A DNA stretch of 64,000 nucleotides, taken from NCBI RefSeq assembly GCF_000756375.1, contig NZ_JNFD01000021.1:1-64000 (forward strand), given 5' to 3'. The DNA comes from Sphingopyxis sp. LC81 (GTDB lineage Bacteria; Pseudomonadota; Alphaproteobacteria; Sphingomonadales; Sphingomonadaceae). The stretch's first letter is position 1. Every line of letters starts with the position of its first letter. The notes below the pieces were generated by a model that was not told the origin of the DNA, made no database searches, and worked only from the letters and a program-made list of their open reading frames with translations. Both the position numbers and the translations under genes were made by a program. Below are positions 58,588 to 64,000 of this stretch, in pieces.

Positions 58588-61575
58588 TCAGGCCGATGCC
58601 GCCGCGGCATTGTCGCGGTCGGGGGCGAGCTGGCGGCTATAGAGCCAGCCGATCCCGATCAGGCTGAACCCGAGCGCGACGAACGAGCCGATCCGCGCGA
58701 GTCCTTCGAGCCCCGAGGCGTCGAAGAGGAAGACCTTGCCCGCCGCGCCGATCATCAGCACCAGCGATGCGATGCGCCAGTCGTGGCGCTTGGCCCGGAT
58801 GCCCCACAGGAGGAAGCCGAGCGCGAGCGCGAGGAGGAGGATCGAGCGCAGGATATTTTCGGCCTCGGTGACGCCGGGCTGGGCGAGCAGCGCGCCGTGG
58901 AACAGCTGTCGAAGCGTCGCCCACGCAAAGCCCAGGGCGAGCAGCATCGTCGCGATCTGGATCGCGCGGTCGAGCTGTGCCGGTGCCTTGGCGAACAGCG
59001 TGGGCATCCGCGTCAGCCCCAGCCACGGCAGCAGGAAGAGCGGGATGAGCAGGTTGACGAGCGGCCAGCCGCCGACCGCCTGCGCCGACCACAGGGGATT
59101 GTGCAGGATCAGGCCATAGAAGAGCGCGTGCACGGTGCCTGCGATGATCAGCGGACGCGCGATGCCGATCAGACCACGCGCCATCGCGAACCAGCCCGCG
59201 CCGATCAGCAGCGCTTCCCAGATCAGCCGCTGAAGGATGCCCGTCGTGACGAAGTCCCCGCCCGTCGCCGCGGCGAAGCCGATGCGATAGAGCGAATGGA
59301 CGGCGACGCCGCCGACTATGGCGGCGAGGCTGAGCGCCGCGATCCACAGCCAACGGGGGAGCGCGTCGCGGACCAGCCAGACGGGTATCGCGAACAGCAA
59401 TGCGGGAAGCAGCAGCCGCAACAGCAACGGCTCGATCGTGAGCAGCGTGTCATCGAATTGCATCGGCATACCGACGAGCGAAAGCGATGCTTTTGTCGAC
59501 CAGATGACCATCGGGAGCGCCGCCCACGCAAGGCTGAGCGCGGCGAGACTGGCCGCCGCGCCGTCGACGCGGCTGAAGGGGACGCGCCGTGCGGCAAGAA
59601 GCACCGCCGCTCCGCCCAGCGCCGGAACGAGCATCAGCGCGTTCGCCGGGAGGAGCTGCGCGAAGGCGCCGTAGGCGAACAATGCCGTAGCAATCTGGCC
59701 GAGCCGGCGCACGATGGCGCCTTCGCCGCGGACCGCGAACAGGAGCGCGGCGAAGGCCAGGCCGCCCCAGCGGATAAGCGCAATGGTGTCTGCGCCATTT
59801 GCACCCTCGACCAGCCGCGGCAGCTCGACCAAGGCACGCGGCGTAGCGACCAGCGCGACTAATGCGGCGCCGACGAAGCCCGCTGCCACGCGTTCGATGC
59901 GCGGATCGAGCGCGGCCTTGCCAAAGAAGAACAGCGCGGCTGCAACCGTCGCGATACCAAGCGGCGCCAGCCAAGCGGGAATGACGAGGAGAATGGCGAG
60001 CGCTAGCAGCGCGCCCGCCGTCGCCGCGAGCCATGCGACGCGGCCGTCGCTTGTCCGCCCCTCGACCTTCCAGCCGCGTGCGATACCGGTCGCGGCGAGC
60101 AGCGCGCCGCCCAGCGCCACTAGCGCGAGCGACCCGTCGGCGATGCCCCAGAAATGCCATTTCGTCAGCGGCGCGGCGGCGAGCGCGATCACGCAAAGTT
60201 CGAGCGTCGGGCGCAGCTTTCCGGGGATCGCCCACATCCGCATAAGGAGCGGCAGGGCGTGGATGATCAGGAGCGGCAGTCCGATCAGGCCGAACCAGAA
60301 GGGCGTCGGATCGGGCCAGGCGGCCAGCAGCGCCAACGAGAGCAGCAGGCTGATCGCCGGAACGATCGCGAAGCCGCGCTCGCGCCAGGCGAGCCATTGC
60401 CCCGCGGCGGCGATCAGCGCGAACAGCCCCCAGTGGAGCGGCGCGAAGCCGCCATAACCGACGAGCAGCGCGAGTTGGAGCGCGCCGACGATCGCGGACG
60501 CGGCGCGCAGCAGCGTCGAGCGCGGTCCGTCGAACGCCATCATCGGCAGCGCGATCGCGAGGAGCAGGACGAAACCGCCGATCGAGAGCGCCCCGACGAC
60601 ATCGAGCGCCGCGCTCGCGAGGACCATCCACAGCCCCCAGCCGATCCCGCCGATCAGCGCCGCGAGCGCGAGCCACGGCCAGCGCCGCGCGCGCGCAACA
60701 CCGGCGAGCCCGGCGATCGTCAGCGCGAGATAGACCGCGAGCAAAGGCACATTGGGTTCGACCGCCCCGACCATCGCGGGCGCCGCCAGCCCGCCCGCGA
60801 GGCCGAGCAACGCACTCGGCGGACCGAAGCGGAGCGACAGACCGAGCGCCGCGGCGGTGACGAGCGCGAGCGCGAGGAATGCGAGCAGCGGCCCGATCAG
60901 CTGATAGACGTTTGCCGCGACCATGATCGCGGCATAGAGCGTCGCGATACCCGCGCCCGAAAGGGCTTGGGGCACGCGGACGTCGCGCAGTTTTTCCTCG
61001 TTGCGCCATGCATATTCGGCGCCGCCGATTAGCCCGAGGCCGAACAACAGCCCGGCGACGATCTGCACACCGGGCGTGAAGATGCGTGCAAAGAAGCCGG
61101 CATCGATTGCATAGCGGACGATCAACACGCCGGCGATCGCGAGCGTGAGCCCGCCGGCCCAGATCGGCAGCGTCTTCCCGAACAGATTTTCGAACCGCGA
61201 TGCGAGACTGGCGGGCGGTCCGGCCGGAACGGGTGCCTTTGGCGGTTTCGGCGCAGGCGCCGCGGCGACGGCGGGCAAAGGCGGCGCGCTTATGGTGTCA
61301 GGCGCCTCGATGGGATCGGCTGATCGCGCGGGGACCGGCGCTGCATCGGCAGCGACGACGGGCTGGCGCTGCACTGGAACGGCGGCTTCGCCGACGACTG
61401 CCGCGATCCCGGCATCCGCGTCCCCGGTCACGGGCGGTGCAGCCCCGCGCTGCAGCGCGCCGATCCGCTTGGCCGCTTCCAGCAGCGTCGCCTCGGCCCG
61501 TTTCAACCGGCCGCGGGTGTCCATCAACAGGATGAACAGGATGATGATGGCCAGAAACGCAAGGAAGTCGAACAC
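58588..61575 (-). CDS. DUF2339 very large polytopic membrane protein
   Basis: A 995-residue DUF2339 protein. A first helix (FLAFLAIIILFILLM), a coiled coil (RGRLKRAEATLLEAAKRIGAL), a proline/alanine linker (about 50-125), then more than 20 membrane helices to the end, beginning SLASRFENLFGKTLPIWAGGLTLAIAGVLIVRYAIDAGFF, which is the family's signature. Function unknown. It is adjacent to BenE (30-bp gap) with no obvious partner. Confidence 0.92.
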   Translation of the reverse strand: MFDFLAFLAIIILFILLMDTRGRLKRAEATLLEAAKRIGALQRGAAPPVTGDADAGIAAVVGEAAVPVQRQPVVAADAAPVPARSADPIEAPDTISAPPLPAVAAAPAPKPPKAPVPAGPPASLASRFENLFGKTLPIWAGGLTLAIAGVLIVRYAIDAGFFARIFTPGVQIVAGLLFGLGLIGGAEYAWRNEEKLRDVRVPQALSGAGIATLYAAIMVAANVYQLIGPLLAFLALALVTAAALGLSLRFGPPSALLGLAGGLAAPAMVGAVEPNVPLLAVYLALTIAGLAGVARARRWPWLALAALIGGIGWGLWMVLASAALDVVGALSIGGFVLLLAIALPMMAFDGPRSTLLRAASAIVGALQLALLVGYGGFAPLHWGLFALIAAAGQWLAWRERGFAIVPAISLLLSLALLAAWPDPTPFWFGLIGLPLLIIHALPLLMRMWAIPGKLRPTLELCVIALAAAPLTKWHFWGIADGSLALVALGGALLAATGIARGWKVEGRTSDGRVAWLAATAGALLALAILLVIPAWLAPLGIATVAAALFFFGKAALDPRIERVAAGFVGAALVALVATPRALVELPRLVEGANGADTIALIRWGGLAFAALLFAVRGEGAIVRRLGQIATALFAYGAFAQLLPANALMLVPALGGAAVLLAARRVPFSRVDGAAASLAALSLAWAALPMVIWSTKASLSLVGMPMQFDDTLLTIEPLLLRLLLPALLFAIPVWLVRDALPRWLWIAALSLAAIVGGVAVHSLYRIGFAAATGGDFVTTGILQRLIWEALLIGAGWFAMARGLIGIARPLIIAGTVHALFYGLILHNPLWSAQAVGGWPLVNLLIPLFLLPWLGLTRMPTLFAKAPAQLDRAIQIATMLLALGFAWATLRQLFHGALLAQPGVTEAENILRSILLLALALGFLLWGIRAKRHDWRIASLVLMIGAAGKVFLFDASGLEGLARIGSFVALGFSLIGIGWLYSRQLAPDRDNAAAASA

Positions 61576-61793
61576 GTTGATCCCTTCAGCCTGCGTTCCT
61601 AGCAGGCAGCGGAAGCAATTTCGATCTGTTTGGCAGCGTAAATGACTTTGCGCATCTCAAGGCAGGCGATGTCACCGGCCCGATACGGCAATCGATCGGT
61701 CAACCCGCGTTCGACCAGGTCGACAGGATGACCTCATGCCGGAATTCGCCCGAGGCCGATCGCGACCGGAACGGCCGCGCCCGACAGCGTCAA
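61576..61793. other. gap between DUF2339 gene and secreted-protein gene
   Basis: No gene or clear hairpin seen. It contains the promoter region of the DUF2339 gene (read leftward). Confidence 0.4.
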
Positions 61794-62393
61794 TCAGTAA
61801 ACCACGTTCCAGCCCTGGGACCCGGCGAATTGATTGGCGTAGCCCCAGCATAGCAGGCCCGGCCGTTCCGCCGAGGCACCTCCCTTGGTGAGCCGGTAAA
61901 GGAGCTGGCGGCAGCGAAAGCCGCCGACGGGCTCTTCGCTGACGATGGTCAGCGACCCCTGCGATTCGGCGCCCTTCCAGCGATGGACATGGCCGATCGC
62001 GAACTCGCCCAATATATGCTTCGATCCATTATAGGGACGCGGTGTTTCGTCGCGCGGAAAGACCGGCCAGCCATCATAGGAATAGCCGCCTTCGCAGCTG
62101 GTGCAGCGCACCTTTCCGAAGTCGTCATAGGCCTTCTTCACGGCGGCGAAGCCTTCGGGATCGGGCAGTTCGCTTGGATATGCAATCTTGGGCGACGATG
62201 CCTTTTTGGCAGGCGTAGGCGCCGTGGCTTTCCCCCCTGACGGCGTATCCGCGGGCGTCGTTTCATCGGCGACCTGTTTTGGCGCCTCGACGATGCGGTC
62301 GGCAATCCGCTTGAGGAAGCCTTGGCCGAGGGTCGGCGTGGGCAATGCCAGGAGAAGCGCGGCACAGCCGGCCACCGGGATCAGGGTTCGCAT
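61794..62393 (-). CDS. secreted protein of unknown function
   Basis: A 199-residue exported protein. Signal peptide (IPVAGCAALLLALPTPTLG), a Thr/Ala/Pro-rich linker (about 40-70), and a C-terminal domain with CTSCEGGYSYDGW, an FAIGHVHRWKG segment and a late Cys-containing GLLCWGYANQFAG. I do not recognise the family. The CxxC could bind metal or form a disulphide. Confidence 0.75.
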   Translation of the reverse strand: MRTLIPVAGCAALLLALPTPTLGQGFLKRIADRIVEAPKQVADETTPADTPSGGKATAPTPAKKASSPKIAYPSELPDPEGFAAVKKAYDDFGKVRCTSCEGGYSYDGWPVFPRDETPRPYNGSKHILGEFAIGHVHRWKGAESQGSLTIVSEEPVGGFRCRQLLYRLTKGGASAERPGLLCWGYANQFAGSQGWNVVY

Positions 62394-62479
62394 GACATTT
62401 CCTCATTTTCTGGGTGAGCGCCCGGAAGGCAGGGGCGCCGGGGAACGGCTGGTATCGGCCGGTTTTTGGTGAGCGTGGC

Positions 62480-62516
62480 GGAGTGCCGGGGAAGGGGGCG
62501 ATCCCGCCGGCACTCC
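62480..62516 (-). terminator. hairpin terminator after the repeat protein gene
   Basis: GGAGTGCCGG and CCGGCACTCC, 10-bp arms, 14 bp beyond the repeat protein stop on the minus strand. Confidence 0.6.
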
Positions 62517-62529
62517 TTTACCGACGCGA

Positions 62530-62739
62530 TCAGCCTTCGGGCTTCGCTTCGGCTTTCGCGCGGGCTTCGGGTTTCGCTTCGGCCTTGGCGCGCGCCTCGG
62601 GCTTCGCTTCGGCTTTCGCACGCGCCTCGGGCTTGGCCTCGGCCTTGGCGTGCGCTTCGGGCTTGGCTTCGGCCTTGGCCAGCGCGGGCATCGGCAGGCC
62701 GAGCGCGATCGCGGCGGCGAGGAAGGGGAGTTTGCTCAT
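62530..62739 (-). CDS. secreted low-complexity repeat protein (10-residue repeats)
   Basis: A 69-residue protein: signal peptide (MSKLPFLAAAIALGLPMPALA), then about five copies of AKAEAKPEAR and a short end. The mature part is only Lys, Ala, Glu, Pro, Arg and one His, so it should be an extended charged rod, perhaps a spacer or wall- or polyanion-binding tail. GGAG is 8 bases before the ATG. The DNA is a run of 30-bp repeats with frames open on both strands, so copy number may vary between strains. Confidence 0.65.
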   Translation of the reverse strand: MSKLPFLAAAIALGLPMPALAKAEAKPEAHAKAEAKPEARAKAEAKPEARAKAEAKPEARAKAEAKPEG

Positions 62740-62957
62740 GTTATGACTCCATAGTCGGTGAAGGTGGAGCAGAGGGACCGGCCCCGCGCTGGACGAGGCG
62801 CGGGACAGGCCGGTCGTCTCTGCTCGCGGCTCGATGCCGCAACCGTCACGCTATGGGCGTGTGGATGCCGGCGCTCCGCGCTTGCTTCGAAACCGGATCG
62901 CCGTGCGACCTGGCCGCTGCCGCGTCGACCAAAGTGGACGCCGGCGCGATGAAAACG
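62740..62957. other. gap with long imperfect hairpin upstream of the repeat protein gene
   Basis: No gene. GCAGAG-GGACCGGCC near 62768-62783 can pair with GGCCGGTC-GTCTCTGC near 62808-62823 around a GC-rich inner arm, giving a long leader or terminator-like structure between the repeat protein and the LytTR regulator. Confidence 0.4.
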
Positions 62958-63704
62958 TCAGGACAGGCCGAGCCGGTCGAGCACGGCGCGGACATAGCTC
63001 GGCCCGACCTGCACGATCGCGCCATCCTCCATTTCGAGCGCGATGAGCCCTTTGCCGAGCCGCTGCACGGCTTTCACCAGTGCGGGCCGGATGAAGGTCG
63101 ACCGATGCACGCGCATCAGTTGCTGCGGATCGAACAGCTGCTCCAGCGCGGTCATCGAAATGCGGTGGATGTAGCTGCGCGTCGAGGTGTGGAGCAGCAC
63201 ATAGTCGCGCGCGGCCTCGACCCATTCGATCTGGGCGATGGGCAGGCGGAGGTTGCCGCTGGCGACCTGGACCCAGATCGCCTCTTCGCGCGTTTCGACC
63301 AGCGGGGCGCTCGCAATCCGGTCGACCGCATCGCGCATCGCCCGCCGCCGCCGCGCGCGCTCGACCGCCTGCCGCAGCCGGTCGAAACGCACCGGCTTTA
63401 GAAGATAGTCGGCGGCATCGACCTCGAACGCGTCGGGCGCATATTGTTCGAAGGCGGTGACGAAGATGATTTCGGGGCGCGGATCGGCGACCAGGTCGGC
63501 GGCGACGCGGATGCCGCTCTTTTGCGGCATCGAGATGTCGAGCATCACGAGGTCGGGCCTGAGCGTCGCGATCCGCGCTTCGGCCTCGTCACCGGTCGAA
63601 GCCGTCCCCACGACCTCGACATCGTCGATGTCGCCGAACAGCGTTTCGAGGCGCCGGAGCGCCAGCGGCTCGTCGTCGACGAGCAGGACGTGAAGCGCGC
63701 TCAT
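62958..63704 (-). CDS. LytTR-family response regulator
   Basis: A 248-residue regulator. Receiver domain with D10/D11, phosphoacceptor D56 (VMLDISMP) and K-containing YLLKPVRFD. The LytTR DNA-binding domain (about 145-245) has WVEAARDYVLLHTSTRSYIHRISMTALEQLF and MRVHRSTFIRPALVKAVQRLGKGL. It overlaps the kinase gene by 4 bp (ATGA), so the pair is coupled. Confidence 0.95.
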   Translation of the reverse strand: MSALHVLLVDDEPLALRRLETLFGDIDDVEVVGTASTGDEAEARIATLRPDLVMLDISMPQKSGIRVAADLVADPRPEIIFVTAFEQYAPDAFEVDAADYLLKPVRFDRLRQAVERARRRRAMRDAVDRIASAPLVETREEAIWVQVASGNLRLPIAQIEWVEAARDYVLLHTSTRSYIHRISMTALEQLFDPQQLMRVHRSTFIRPALVKAVQRLGKGLIALEMEDGAIVQVGPSYVRAVLDRLGLS

Positions 63705-64000
63705 GCCGCGAGCTCGTCGCTGCGCCGTTCGAGCGGCAGGCGCGCGATTGCGAGGAAACCGCGTTCGCGTTTCAGCGTTTCGAGGCTGCCCCTGGTGCCA
63801 TAGAGCGTCTCGAGCCGCTGGCGGACATTGGCGATGCCCACGCCCGTGCCCGGCCGTGCGTCCTTTTCCTGCCCGGCGCCATCATCCTCGACCGAGACGA
63901 GCAGCATATCGTCGTCGCTCGACGCTTCGACCCTGATCGTCACGGGGACCGCGGACGGCGCGAGCGCATATTTGATCGCATTTTCGATCAGCGGCTGGAG
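63701..64000 (-). CDS. LytS/YehU-like sensor histidine kinase, C-terminal part
   Basis: The frame runs off the right end of the window. The visible 99 residues are the ATPase domain of a LytS-type kinase: LQPLIENAIKYAL (N-box), VEDDGAGQ, GTGVGIANVRQRLETLYG. The rest, with membrane helices and His-kinase box, lies outside. It pairs with the LytTR regulator next to it. Confidence 0.93.
   Translation of the reverse strand, partial: LQPLIENAIKYALAPSAVPVTIRVEASSDDDMLLVSVEDDGAGQEKDARPGTGVGIANVRQRLETLYGTRGSLETLKRERGFLAIARLPLERRSDELAA

Noticed and set aside
60154-61032. 292-residue frame antisense to DUF2339, rich in Arg/Glu/Gln
   Set aside because: Composition is the reverse complement of membrane-helix codons; not a real protein.
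62414-62746. plus-strand frame across the 30-bp repeat (Ala/Ser/Phe-rich repeats)
   Set aside because: The minus-strand frame has a signal peptide and ribosome binding site; the plus-strand frame has neither.
1-64000. CRISPR arrays
   Set aside because: No direct repeats with regular spacers of 25-40 bases were seen; the tandem repeats at 3021 and 62530 are coding.

Overview
The window reads as a chromosomal piece of an alphaproteobacterium of the Sphingomonadaceae, probably Sphingopyxis or a close relative. The supports are high GC and strong GC3 codon bias, Ros/MucR and FecI/FecR/STN-TonB regulators, DUF1328, UPF0262, DUF2849 and DUF885 genes, two sites matching the EcfG general-stress promoter (GGAAC-N16/17-CGTT), and a Ti-type TraA/TraC/TraD set with a Q-type oriT. 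The genus is an inference; no rRNA lies in the window.

Left third (1 to about 19.9 kb) is an accessory region of two or three blocks. Block one (1-8.05 kb) is a restriction island of visibly lower GC: an Mrr-like nuclease, then the overlapping operon hsdM-hsdS-prrC-hsdR. This is the order of the E. coli prr locus: a type IC restriction-modification system carrying the latent tRNA anticodon nuclease PrrC, and HsdS carries the tetrapeptide repeat that sets target spacer length in this class. Block two (about 8.4-16.8 kb) is the DNA-processing end of a conjugative or mobilizable element: DUF736, AlpA, ArdC antirestriction protein, a sigma-region-4-like protein, an NTase-HEPN fusion, MucR, a small lipoprotein, TraD and TraC diverging from TraA with an oriT between them, and a short DUF6118 protein. 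TraG, the Trb type IV secretion genes, replication genes and an integrase are not in the window. Block three (17.0-19.5 kb) holds three unrecognised genes, two of them overlapping, the second with a degenerate ImmA/IrrE-like C-terminus. A gene-free, AT-richer stretch (19.47-20.13 kb) marks the return to core-like sequence.

Middle (20-50 kb) is ordinary chromosome: envelope genes (lipoprotein, L,D-transpeptidase-like protein, FKBP isomerase, DUF1328), a DUF885 metallopeptidase-like protein, an esterase, an EF-hand protein next to an OmpR/EnvZ-type two-component pair, thioesterase and saccharopine-dehydrogenase-like genes, DoxX, a pyrimidine operon (UPF0262, GH25, cytidine deaminase, dCTP deaminase) divergent from dnaB, an assimilatory sulfate reduction operon (cobA, DUF2849, sulfite reductase, DUF934, cysH), an astD-like dehydrogenase, a hydrolase and glycosyltransferase pair, a nitronate monooxygenase-like enzyme, a D-2-hydroxyacid dehydrogenase, a thiolase, an aldehyde dehydrogenase and tRNA-Leu(CAA). 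Palindromic REP-like elements are scattered here and flank a GIY-YIG nuclease gene.

Right end (50.5-64 kb) starts with a locus of ECF sigma factor, FecR, STN-type TonB-dependent receptor, FKBP isomerase and prolyl oligopeptidase, which together suggest regulated uptake and breakdown of a proline-containing peptide. It continues with a BenE transporter, a very large DUF2339 membrane protein, a secreted protein of unknown role, a small secreted repeat protein (6 x 10 residues), and a LytTR response regulator/histidine kinase pair that runs off the window.
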